Assembly (NCBI GenBank): GCA_021399405.1
Contig: JAAFKL010000273.1
Coordinates: 1 to 26,643, forward strand
Length of the DNA: 26,643 bases
Source: Candidatus Heimdallarchaeota archaeon
Lineage (GTDB): Archaea > Asgardarchaeota > Heimdallarchaeia > Heimdallarchaeales > Kariarchaeaceae
Direction: 5' to 3'
A program made the translations under genes and the position numbers. Positions 1 to 7,442 of this stretch are shown here, piece by piece. The stretch's first letter is position 1. The number at the start of each line of letters is the position of its first letter. Below the pieces are notes generated by a model, which had not been told where the DNA came from, ran no database searches, and saw only the letters and a list, made by a program, of their open reading frames with translations.

Positions 1-81
1 AATGAAAAGAGAATATTAGGATATTATTGCAGTCCAATTCGATCGATTAATTAAGAAAACAATTGATTCTAAATTAGAGAA

Positions 82-1383
82 ATGACGGAAGATGGTAAAT
101 TCAGCCATAACTTGAAAAAACTCTTTGACGAAGAGTTAGTTGAAGTTAATCGTGTTGGAAAATTGGTTCCATTTTCTGCAGATATTATTATTACAGATTT
201 GATTGTATCTGGTATTTCAGCTTATGATGCAATAGATATCTTATATGAGACCAGAGAATTTATGACGAGGGGTATGGATACTTCCAAACTTATCCAGCTT
301 CTCAATCAAGCAATAAAAACTCGTGGTTATTCAGACTCTGAATTCTTATTCTCAGCCATACTAAGCGAAATAGAGATTGAATATCCTGATGGTAAGATCA
401 AATTATTTTCATATAAAATTCTCAAACAAATTACAAGTGCCTTTCTTACTTCATTTGTCTATTCATCCAAGACATATAGAATAATAGTTGATGAACTCCA
501 TCGTATCATTAAAACTATTAGAACCACGAAAATCAAACTTGAAACAATTGAGAAAATGATGCCTGCTGTCATGCGTAATGCGATTGGTGTAAACCCCTAT
601 TCACGTAGTCGATGTGACGATGATTATCAGAATTTGATTCGATTGCATAATGTAATTCGTAATAATTGGGATGTCATTCCAGACGAAGAAAAATCTCAAG
701 TGCTGTCAAATTACCTAAATTCTATATTTCGTGTCATTCTTTTATCGTATGAATATTTACCTGGAAATACTATTATCAACACATCTAACCAGATTAACGT
801 TTTGGTTTCAGACCTTACAGAGCATTCAGATAACATCCTTACTGATAAAGAAATATTTGTAATAGGAAAATCAGCAACTAAACTCGAAAATGTTACTACC
901 AAAGGAACAATTTCAGATCTTGTTAACGATGTAGAATTGATGGAATTTGTGCCAATTTTACAGAATATTTCACACGGACTGATGAACCGCGGTGCGATAC
1001 TTTGGCTCCTAGTAGTAGATAATCATGGGAGTGAGTTATATAGTAAATTTTCTGCTTCCCAGACAAAACGTGCAAATCGTTCCCTTATTGCAATGGCAAT
1101 TTCTGCAGTACAATCAATAATGACTGAACTTACTGATAACACAATCCGTCAAATTCAACATGATGAAGGGACCACAATTATTTTCGAAATGAAGACACAT
1201 TTCAAAGTAATATCATTGGTTAGTCAAACCAGTCATTTGGTTCGACAAAGATTACAGGAATTGGCTTTATACATAGAGGAAGAGGGAAATGAGGAAATAA
1301 TTAATTTCAATGGATCAGTTAGTAAGATAAGTAAAATCGTTGACGCGTTTGTTGAAGATCGATTTCAAAGCTTAATTGAATGA
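82..1383 (+). CDS. ATP-cone domain fused to a longin/roadblock-like domain
   Basis: The 433-residue product has no family I can name as a whole. Residues about 20-80 look like an ATP-cone, the nucleotide-sensing module of NrdR and ribonucleotide reductase: V-x-R-x-G-K-x-V-P-F-S near residue 22, then helices and a T-S-K-L-I-x-L-L stretch. The middle (about 85-260) is predicted helical. Residues about 298-400 resemble the longin/roadblock-like fold common in Asgard archaea: a strand (WLLVVDNHGSELYS), a long helix (AIMTEL-like region), two strands (TTIIFEMK, FKVISLVS) and a helix starting LVRQRLQEL. No signal peptide or membrane span is seen, so it is probably cytoplasmic. The ATG at 82 has an A/T-rich box about 30 nt upstream. 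The next gene follows 83 bp downstream on the same strand. Family assignments are by eye; an ATP-cone is likelier than the exact C-terminal fold. Confidence 0.75.
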   Translation: MTEDGKFSHNLKKLFDEELVEVNRVGKLVPFSADIIITDLIVSGISAYDAIDILYETREFMTRGMDTSKLIQLLNQAIKTRGYSDSEFLFSAILSEIEIEYPDGKIKLFSYKILKQITSAFLTSFVYSSKTYRIIVDELHRIIKTIRTTKIKLETIEKMMPAVMRNAIGVNPYSRSRCDDDYQNLIRLHNVIRNNWDVIPDEEKSQVLSNYLNSIFRVILLSYEYLPGNTIINTSNQINVLVSDLTEHSDNILTDKEIFVIGKSATKLENVTTKGTISDLVNDVELMEFVPILQNISHGLMNRGAILWLLVVDNHGSELYSKFSASQTKRANRSLIAMAISAVQSIMTELTDNTIRQIQHDEGTTIIFEMKTHFKVISLVSQTSHLVRQRLQELALYIEEEGNEEIINFNGSVSKISKIVDAFVEDRFQSLIE

Positions 1384-1466
1384 ATGGATAATGTCAACAA
1401 GATCGTAATCAAAAAATCCTACGGTGATCGATTCATTTTAATGAAAAAATAATAATAATATCAATT

Positions 1467-1922
1467 ATGTCTAAATCAAAGTCTCGTGAAAACAAATCAG
1501 CGACGACTTTCTGGATGGACAAAGTTCTCAAAAAAGATGCACAAGAGAAAGTGAGATTAATTGACAATTTTACCTTAACCGATTTAATAAATCGGGCTGT
1601 AAAAATATATTTGGACGAAAGTCACAAAGATGATGGTGAAGTCGGAGGTAAAATTGCGAGAGCTAGTGATAAACTTGCAATGGCTGAACTTTCACAAAAT
1701 ATTGTTGTAACACAATTAGAAAATAAACTTGAGAATAGAATCGTAAAACTAGAAAATGTGATCTCAGACTCCACCAATAAACTCAAGGATATTGAAACTC
1801 AGGTGGATGAATTAATCACTGGTAAAAAATTTCAGCAAACTATTAGGGCTGAAGTAGCTTTAATGGTTACACCAGTTATGGAACGATTACAAGAAATTCT
1901 TGCTGGAATTATGAGAACCTAA
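1467..1922 (+). CDS. Small protein with ribbon-helix-helix-like N-terminus and coiled coil
   Basis: This 151-residue protein is not a family I recognise. Residues about 17-52 have the pattern of a ribbon-helix-helix DNA-binding unit: a short strand-like stretch, then a helix starting with the TLTDLINRAVKIYLDES segment, as in 'LTELINxALxxYL' helices of such proteins. Residues about 70-125 are a heptad-rich coiled coil with many Glu, Lys, Leu and Ile, and the tail (about 130-151) is another amphipathic helix. There is no membrane span. A TTTTAAT box lies about 28 nt before the ATG, which suits a leaderless transcript. Its stop is only 2 bp from the stop of the convergent DtxR-like gene. It may be a transcription factor or a structural dimer; DNA binding is an inference. 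Confidence 0.7.
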   Translation: MSKSKSRENKSATTFWMDKVLKKDAQEKVRLIDNFTLTDLINRAVKIYLDESHKDDGEVGGKIARASDKLAMAELSQNIVVTQLENKLENRIVKLENVISDSTNKLKDIETQVDELITGKKFQQTIRAEVALMVTPVMERLQEILAGIMRT

Positions 1923-1924
1923 AT

Positions 1925-2467
1925 TTAATTAATTAAATCAGTTCCACACAGAGAAGATTCAGGTATTGTTTCTCCGCAAGGACACACAGTTGGCGATTCA
2001 TATCTTTGATTTATTGTATTGATTAACTCGCAGTTTGTTACAAGCATTAATTTAATACTTTCTCCATGTGCTCCATCTGGTGATAATCCTAAACTGTTGG
2101 TTAACCAAATTTCGAGAAGTCGATGATGTCTTACCTGTTCTCTTGCAGCCTCTCGACCTTCTTCAGTTGTTATGATTGGATTACCTTTAGAATGATTTAC
2201 TAAATTTCGTTTGATTAATCTACCAACTGTCGTACCAACAGTTGATTGATTCATATTCAACTCTTTTGCAACGACTGCAGTTGTTAACCCTTCCTTGACA
2301 AGTTGTCTATCCTTACGCCCCCTGAAACCAAAAGATCGTTTTGTTTTAGATTCGATAGCTGCATCATAATTCTTTATCAAGAGGATTAACAATAATATTT
2401 CATTTAACTTCCCTCTCAATTCCCTGCTAAATGATGAGATTTCCTCTTCCAGTTGAGGTGTTAACAC
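1925..2467 (-). CDS. DtxR/MntR-like metal-dependent regulator, primary metal site altered
   Basis: This is a winged-helix regulator of the DtxR/MntR type. Residues about 60-105 form the helix-turn-helix and wing (TTAVVAKELNMNQSTVGTTV, then a TTEEGREAA turn). The dimerisation and metal domain follows: H115-R-L-L-E119, H134, and a final CPCGETIP segment that matches the family's CP(H)GxxIP. Aligned with Corynebacterium DtxR from memory, the ancillary-site residues H79, E83 and H98 are kept (H115, E119, H134), but C102, E105 and H106 of the primary site read I138, M141 and L142. Three cysteines (C162, C164, C174) near the C-terminus could offer another site. There is an unusual 55-residue helical N-terminal extension. 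The start is GTG. An inverted repeat lies just upstream, suggesting autoregulation, and the divergent 652-residue membrane protein is a likely target. Confidence 0.8.
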   Translation of the reverse strand: MLTPQLEEEISSFSRELRGKLNEILLLILLIKNYDAAIESKTKRSFGFRGRKDRQLVKEGLTTAVVAKELNMNQSTVGTTVGRLIKRNLVNHSKGNPIITTEEGREAAREQVRHHRLLEIWLTNSLGLSPDGAHGESIKLMLVTNCELINTINQRYESPTVCPCGETIPESSLCGTDLIN

Positions 2468-2477
2468 AAGAAAAACT

Positions 2478-2498
2478 ACCTAAGTAGGTTAAAAAACC
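2478..2498. promoter_or_regulatory. Candidate operator in front of the DtxR-like gene
   Basis: An inverted repeat ACCTA-AG-TAGGT (2478-2489) starts 10 bp before the GTG of the DtxR-like gene. It runs directly into a second one, GGTT-AAAA-AACC (2487-2498). The half-sites AGGT/ACCT recall those of DtxR/MntR operators, though the classic order of arms is AGGTT...AACCT, which only the second repeat follows. Autoregulation is an inference. Confidence 0.35.
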
Positions 2499-2636
2499 AT
2501 TTTGTCCCCACTTCAAGAAATGAAAGCAATAACTGAGGAATGTTGCTTATTTAATCCTAGCAATTATCAATAACTAGTCCGAATCAGTAATATCATCTGT
2601 AAGTACGGTCAACAATAATTATTTTTCTAAAAAAGT

Positions 2637-2654
2637 ATTAATATTTTTAATAAA
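2637..2654 (+). promoter_or_regulatory. TATA-like promoter of the 652-residue membrane protein
   Basis: A run of A/T (TATTAATATTTTTAATAAA) is centred about 24-26 nt before the ATG at 2667, the spacing expected of an archaeal TATA box for a leaderless mRNA. The remainder of the 199-bp divergent region (2468-2666) shows no gene. Confidence 0.4.
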
Positions 2655-2666
2655 TCGACCGCTTAG

Positions 2667-4625
2667 ATGAAAGGATGGATTGGAACTGATATACTGGCAC
2701 TAATTTTTGCTATGTTGACAATATATCTACTCTCACCAGAATTACTAAATTGGGTAGCTTTCTGGACTATTTACCCAGCCATCTTAGCAGTAATTCTCAC
2801 TAATCTTTTCAACATTTTTACAAGGATATTTGGGAAAGGAACTACAAATTTTCAGAAATTCAATGGGACAACCACTGTATTCCTATTGATAGGGATAATT
2901 GGGCTCTTATTGGGAAAAATCATAGCTCCATCAGGACCATGGGATGAATATTCTTATGGATATTTTGTTTTATTGTCCTTCACTATTCTGTATTTATTCC
3001 TAAATTCTGCAAAGAAAACTGAAGATACATTGGTGGTCCTTTTAGCAACTCCAATCCTAATTATTGCCTTAGTCTCTAGTTTTTTGGTTTTTCTTATAGA
3101 TTTAATATTTCCACCTAAAATTCAAGAGCTAGTTCCTTATATTGATGCTTTACGCACCTTAATTCTGAATATCGCAAATACGATGGCAGATCCTCAGCGT
3201 TTGATCGCAGAACAAGCGTTAGAAACCCTTGGGAATGTATCTGACACTGTTAGTGATATCGGAGAAGGATATGCTCTTAGAAAAGGCTTGGGTCAAGGTA
3301 TCGATTTTGGATTAACAGGAATTGTTATTGCGCTTGGAGTGTTTACTTGGGCCTTAGATCTCGGGATTCCCCCGGGAGTGTTGTTCCTGCTTTTCGGATC
3401 ACTAGGTTTAGCATTAGCCACATTTTCTGGTTTATTTGGTCCATTTTATGGTCTTGCGGGTGCTGCAAAGGATTTCTCGTTACATCATGGAAATTATAGA
3501 GGTGCGGCATTTTTTAAAATTATAGAAGAAATTTTCGCAATACCATTTATGGCTGCATCTGCAGGATTTCTTCTCCTCGATCTTCCACCAGTTGATACGC
3601 AAACACTCGAAGATTTCCGATCAGAGATGCAAGAACAAATAACAGATATATCTGATAACATAAACTCATTACTAGGAAAGAATGCCTCTGCGGTTCCAAG
3701 AAAAACCCGAAAGCTGATTTCATCTCTTATGACTCAGACAACCCAAAGCCTGAATAAACTTGATTTCAGAAATGTAAGGGAAGAAACAGCCAGGGAATTT
3801 GCACTTACCTACTATCAGCATGAGTTCAGCCTTAGACCATGGAAACGCAAAGGTGCAGTAGAAGAATTTGCTACTACTAATCATTTCGATAAAGAAACCG
3901 GTGAACAGACACTCAAACTAATCGGGTATAAGATTGATGCAGGCCAAATGGATGATGATATGGTTTCCAATATAATGATTTCCTCTGCAATGCGAGGTGT
4001 AATAATGATGGAACAAAAATATCAATCCATGCTTGATTCAGTCGAGCTAGGTCAGACATGCACCGGTTTGGCATTTGGTGCAAGACAATTTCTCAAAGAT
4101 CATTATGTTGTGAGAACTAGAAAACAACAATTCTTTATTCTTATGAAAAATCTGACACTAGGTCTAATTGCAATCCCTGCTGTGTTAATTCTCTCATTTC
4201 ATAAATATGCAAATAGAGTGTTCGATATGGTGGGCGAAAGTATTATCAATCAGGATATTAGATTTCTTTCTTCTATGCGTTATAATGAGATTTCCAATGA
4301 AGTAAAGAAGATACCAGCGAATATAAAATCTAAACGTGAAAAGGCACCCAAATCCAAAGAAGAAAAAGAAGAGATCAAAAAACAAAGAAATTGGGAAATT
4401 CGACGAAAAGTCATTACCATCTTCTCAAAATTATTGGTGGTTATTGTATTTCCTTTCAAGATCATATATGGACTGTTCTCGTGGATAGTCAGAAGACTCA
4501 CAAAACAAGAGACTAATCCACGACAAGCATTTGAAGAAGCAGTTGCCCATGCAGCTTTGGTATCAATGTACAATGAATTGTATAAGAAACTTGTAATGCA
4601 GGATCACGTATTCACTTCCTACTGA
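2667..4625 (+). CDS. Multi-pass membrane protein of unknown family (652 aa)
   Basis: I do not recognise the family. The first ~310 residues carry about seven to nine hydrophobic segments: around residues 5-25, 30-52, 70-88, 95-112, 120-150, a Gly-rich pair at about 215-265 that includes GVLFLLFGSLGLALATFSGL, and 285-303. A cytoplasmic-looking helical, charged domain follows (about 310-490), with D-x-E-T-G-E-Q-T and many Asp/Glu. Two more hydrophobic segments occur at about 494-512 and 590-620, separated by a very basic Lys/Arg/Glu stretch (KREKAPKSKEEKEEIKKQR). There is no signal peptide apart from the first span. It starts at ATG 2667 and is divergent from the DtxR-like regulator, so a role in metal or membrane homeostasis is possible but unproven. 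Its stop is 7 bp from the stop of the convergent next gene. Confidence 0.8.
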   Translation: MKGWIGTDILALIFAMLTIYLLSPELLNWVAFWTIYPAILAVILTNLFNIFTRIFGKGTTNFQKFNGTTTVFLLIGIIGLLLGKIIAPSGPWDEYSYGYFVLLSFTILYLFLNSAKKTEDTLVVLLATPILIIALVSSFLVFLIDLIFPPKIQELVPYIDALRTLILNIANTMADPQRLIAEQALETLGNVSDTVSDIGEGYALRKGLGQGIDFGLTGIVIALGVFTWALDLGIPPGVLFLLFGSLGLALATFSGLFGPFYGLAGAAKDFSLHHGNYRGAAFFKIIEEIFAIPFMAASAGFLLLDLPPVDTQTLEDFRSEMQEQITDISDNINSLLGKNASAVPRKTRKLISSLMTQTTQSLNKLDFRNVREETAREFALTYYQHEFSLRPWKRKGAVEEFATTNHFDKETGEQTLKLIGYKIDAGQMDDDMVSNIMISSAMRGVIMMEQKYQSMLDSVELGQTCTGLAFGARQFLKDHYVVRTRKQQFFILMKNLTLGLIAIPAVLILSFHKYANRVFDMVGESIINQDIRFLSSMRYNEISNEVKKIPANIKSKREKAPKSKEEKEEIKKQRNWEIRRKVITIFSKLLVVIVFPFKIIYGLFSWIVRRLTKQETNPRQAFEEAVAHAALVSMYNELYKKLVMQDHVFTSY

Positions 4626-4632
4626 ATTTGAA

Positions 4633-5802
4633 TTAATTGAATTCCCAAAGGTGTCGTTTCCTCAATTCACGATCCTCAGCTGAGTTTAATGCAATAGAGG
4701 ACATCTTTTCTACTTTTGATGGAATTGCAGCAAACATATCAACTGTACCATCGTCTTTCCATTGTGCCTTTAACACATCAATCTCGTCTTCTAAAAACGA
4801 AATCGCACTAGTATATAGATTGTAAAGAGCCTTGAATATTGGATTTACAAATAGATCTAATCTACGGGATGATATCTCCCTTTGTTTTTCTCGGATATAT
4901 CGCATCATTCTTGATATCAAATCAAATAGATCCTGATCTAAAGGATCCTGATAATAGCGATCAAACCATACACTTGTATCGATCAAATACTGAAATAAAC
5001 TAGGTGGTATTTCTTCATGTAGAGATAACCGCTGAACTGCTGTTTCAACTGATGGCTCTTGCTCAAGAGGAAGGATCCAAACAAAATCAAAATCTTTTTC
5101 TGATACAAAATCATCTACTATCCCTATTGTACCATCTAATCTCCTCTGTACTTTGTGGTTTTCACCTTCTTCCCAGTGATCACCCCTTTCATTATATGCT
5201 CTAGCCTTGAACTCAATTGAATTTTTCACTTCAAGCAATACAAAGTATTGATACTTAGAATCTGTTTTAAATTCCATTTCTGCACTCTCCCCTTTTATCC
5301 AACTTAAGTCTGCATCTACACCATGCAACTCAATCCCAGTTACCTCTTTTCCAGTTTTATAACTCACTTCAAATACACTAGTCTCTTCTTTTACTTCTTG
5401 AAGAATAATCGAATATATATGCGGTGAGAAGGGATTTGGGGGTGCTGCCTCAAATTCAATATCTTCAATTATGGCTTCATCAATTTCAATGCTAATTGAT
5501 CCATCTTCATTTCTGACTAGTTTATGATTATAAGATTCCCAATAGTCTTCATCAATAATATAAGCTCTGGCTCTGAATTCACAGTTTGATTCAACAATAA
5601 CCGTGATTGAGTAAGGAAGCATTCTTTCTTCACTTTCATGTTTTAACAATGCTGCTCCTTTATCTCTCAACCAGCTAAGACCTGCATTTGCTCCATGTAA
5701 ATCAATACCTGCTAGTAGTTCAGACCCTAAATACGTTAACTCAACCTCAGTACTATTTTCTTTAATATCTGTGGCTATCACTGATTTGAGCTGGGGTTTC
5801 AC
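4633..5802 (-). CDS. Protein with tandem copies of an unrecognised domain plus helical C-terminus
   Basis: The 389-residue product contains a visible internal duplication. Copy 1 (about residues 5-117) and copy 2 (about 129-240) share, in order, G-I-[DE]-L-H-G (32-37 and 156-161), L-S-W (42-44 and 166-168), F-[RK]-A-R-A-Y (76-81 and 198-203), W-E, N-H-K (92-94 in copy 1) and D-G-[ST]-I. The offset is about 122-124 residues. Both copies alternate hydrophobic and polar residues, as beta-sandwich modules do, and the W/Y/H-rich conserved positions resemble carbohydrate-binding modules, but I cannot assign a family. The last ~120 residues are helical and rich in Arg/Leu/Ile. No signal peptide is seen, so it is probably cytoplasmic. 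The start is GTG at 5802; no nearby ATG competes. It converges with the membrane protein gene. Confidence 0.78.
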   Translation of the reverse strand: MKPQLKSVIATDIKENSTEVELTYLGSELLAGIDLHGANAGLSWLRDKGAALLKHESEERMLPYSITVIVESNCEFRARAYIIDEDYWESYNHKLVRNEDGSISIEIDEAIIEDIEFEAAPPNPFSPHIYSIILQEVKEETSVFEVSYKTGKEVTGIELHGVDADLSWIKGESAEMEFKTDSKYQYFVLLEVKNSIEFKARAYNERGDHWEEGENHKVQRRLDGTIGIVDDFVSEKDFDFVWILPLEQEPSVETAVQRLSLHEEIPPSLFQYLIDTSVWFDRYYQDPLDQDLFDLISRMMRYIREKQREISSRRLDLFVNPIFKALYNLYTSAISFLEDEIDVLKAQWKDDGTVDMFAAIPSKVEKMSSIALNSAEDRELRKRHLWEFN

Positions 5803-5890
5803 TGAAAAAGTATATCCACTATGGCTTTTAATGATCTTTCTTTTAGAATTGAAATTGAAATTAAAATAGATTCAAAATCATACTTTTCTG

Positions 5891-6262
5891 CTAAATAAAA
5901 CCAGAGAGATAATCAGGCCAGCTTAATTTCTCATCCCCTTGCTTTTTCAATGAGATGAATTTCTTGTGCTTGAATGTTGCAAATACTAAATGTGCAATTG
6001 GACCTAACCAAGCTACAAAGAATAGAGGGATTGTAAGGAAAGGAACACCAGCCAATGTCGTACCCTCTTTGTTAATTGAGATCAGAAAAGCAGGATATAC
6101 AACAAATGTTAAAGGCCATATAAGGCCAAATAACCCATAAAATGCAGGTATAACCCTTAGTGGGATTGGATTAATTAAAAGTATTAGGGAGGGGCTTATG
6201 AAGGCCCAAACATAGTAAACTGGGAAAAAATAAACTTTCAAATTGTCTCGACTAAAACTCAT
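5891..6262 (-). CDS. Small integral membrane protein, three predicted spans
   Basis: This 123-residue protein of unknown family has three hydrophobic stretches: about residues 10-30 (FFPVYYVWAFISPSLILLI), 38-62 and 70-96. A short basic, polar C-terminal tail follows (KHKKFISLKKQGDEK). Charged residues are few outside the tail, which is probably cytoplasmic by the positive-inside rule. It starts at ATG 6262. The gap to the downstream same-strand gene is 88 bp, so the two could be co-transcribed. No conserved motif suggests a function; it resembles the many small hydrophobic proteins of Asgard genomes. Confidence 0.65.
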   Translation of the reverse strand: MSFSRDNLKVYFFPVYYVWAFISPSLILLINPIPLRVIPAFYGLFGLIWPLTFVVYPAFLISINKEGTTLAGVPFLTIPLFFVAWLGPIAHLVFATFKHKKFISLKKQGDEKLSWPDYLSGFI

Positions 6263-6433
6263 ACTTCCAATTCTTTCTGTTGCTTGCTATAACTTAAGTT
6301 ATTGCTTTGAATTACTTGAGCAGCTTCAGAATCAGCTCAATGATTGAATAAAATATTTTCTCATATTTACGGAAATTTCCATTTAGATACCACAAAAAAC
6401 AATACTTTCTACTGTACAATAAAATTAGAGAAA

Positions 6434-7189
6434 ATGACAAGAAGCTTCAAAGTAGATATAAGTGAAAATCAGCGAAAGCTTCTCATAGAATATTATAATA
6501 ACTGGAATTACGATCCTTCAATTGATCTAAGATTTAGATTTGTCAAAGTCCTTGGTTATGGAGTTAATGATAAAGAAGCTAGATGGTTATTCATGAATCG
6601 ATACTGCAATAAGCGGAGAATGACTTATGACGAACTCAGAGTGGGGATAATCTCTCTGCTTGAAGAAAATTTCATTCCCATAAGAATTTTTCATAGTGCT
6701 TGTGAATGGATTGCACCTAACGAGATTCATCTTAATCCAGAATCAATGTGGATTAGAAGTTCAGGTTTTATACCTTTGGAAAATGATGATTCTCTAACTA
6801 TCTCAATTCTAACTGCGTTGACTGTCTCCGAGAAATTGAAAGGCAAAAAGTATTTTGTTTACAGTGGAAACAAATCAATACATGTTTGGTGGCCTGCATT
6901 CAACTTTGAGGACTATCTAAATTTGCCAGAAGTACAATTGTTTGGTTCGGCTCACAAACGTGAAAAAATGGAGAGACGAGCCAGAAAATTACTTTATGAA
7001 CAATTACAAAATCAAATTTCATACAGTATCGATTTCAGAAATGCAACTGATCCACGACGTATCGTCCCAATAATTAATACTGTTAACTGTTTTACAGGCC
7101 GAATTGTCACCTCATTGACTAATGAGCAATTAAGCGATAACAATGCTCAATCAATCGAAATAATGACAGAAATGAAAGATTGGCATTAG
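6434..7189 (+). CDS. Degenerate archaeal primase small subunit (PriS)-like protein
   Basis: Several parts match archaeo-eukaryotic primase small subunits: an N-terminal Q-R-K-L-L-I-E-Y-Y helix, the Y-S-G-N-K-S-I-H stretch (residues 143-150; family SGRRGxH) and N-A-T-D206-P-R-R-I (family VTxDxxRL). The catalytic DxD reads E116-N-D118 in my alignment. The family's R-L-P-[ST]-L-H nucleotide-binding stretch reads P-I-I-N-T-V-N (212-218), and the zinc-knuckle cysteines are absent. At 251 residues it is shorter than typical PriS (about 340-400). Primer synthesis is therefore doubtful; a non-catalytic or repurposed paralogue is my inference. The frame is open upstream to a TTG at 6344, but only the part from ATG 6434 aligns to the family, so I use that start. 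The neighbours are unrelated. Confidence 0.65.
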   Translation: MTRSFKVDISENQRKLLIEYYNNWNYDPSIDLRFRFVKVLGYGVNDKEARWLFMNRYCNKRRMTYDELRVGIISLLEENFIPIRIFHSACEWIAPNEIHLNPESMWIRSSGFIPLENDDSLTISILTALTVSEKLKGKKYFVYSGNKSIHVWWPAFNFEDYLNLPEVQLFGSAHKREKMERRARKLLYEQLQNQISYSIDFRNATDPRRIVPIINTVNCFTGRIVTSLTNEQLSDNNAQSIEIMTEMKDWH

Positions 7190-7226
7190 TGAGACTGAAA
7201 TTCGTCCACCGGAAAACTTACAATAC

Positions 7227-7442
7227 AAAATATATTTATATTAATATACTAACTTTAGGTTAATAGGAGGTAATTGCAGAAAATTGAAATGGAACAACAC
7301 TAAGTTATTTGAGAATGAATTTACCTTCGAACTACGATTATAATACAAATTATTATCATACTAACAAAAATAAGGACAAGACATAAACTTCTCAAATCCA
7401 GGTTTAATCTGTGATCAAGCCTCAATAGGAGAAATTCCTAAG
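7227..7442 (+). promoter_or_regulatory. Long leader region before the RIO kinase gene
   Basis: The 253-bp gap 7190-7442 holds no clear gene. It starts with a strong A/T box (AATATATTTATATTAATATA, about 7227-7246), followed by a good Shine-Dalgarno-like AGGAGG at 7265-7270. A second TATA-like GTTTAATC at about 7402-7409 and an AGGAG at 7427-7431, 11 nt before the TTG of the kinase, look like the real start signals. The purpose of the upstream AGGAGG is unclear; only very short frames follow it. Confidence 0.3.

Noticed and set aside
1923..1938. AT-only 16-bp palindrome (ATTTAATTAATTAAAT) between convergent genes as a bidirectional terminator
   Set aside because: The stem is all A/T and there is no T-run distinct from background. 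A similar AATTAATT lies at the 4625/4633 junction, but this is expected in such AT-rich spacers.
7315..7386. A 23-codon Asn/Tyr-rich frame in the RIO kinase leader
   Set aside because: Composition is that of random A/T-rich DNA, with no ribosome site at proper spacing and no homologue I know. It is not supported as a gene.
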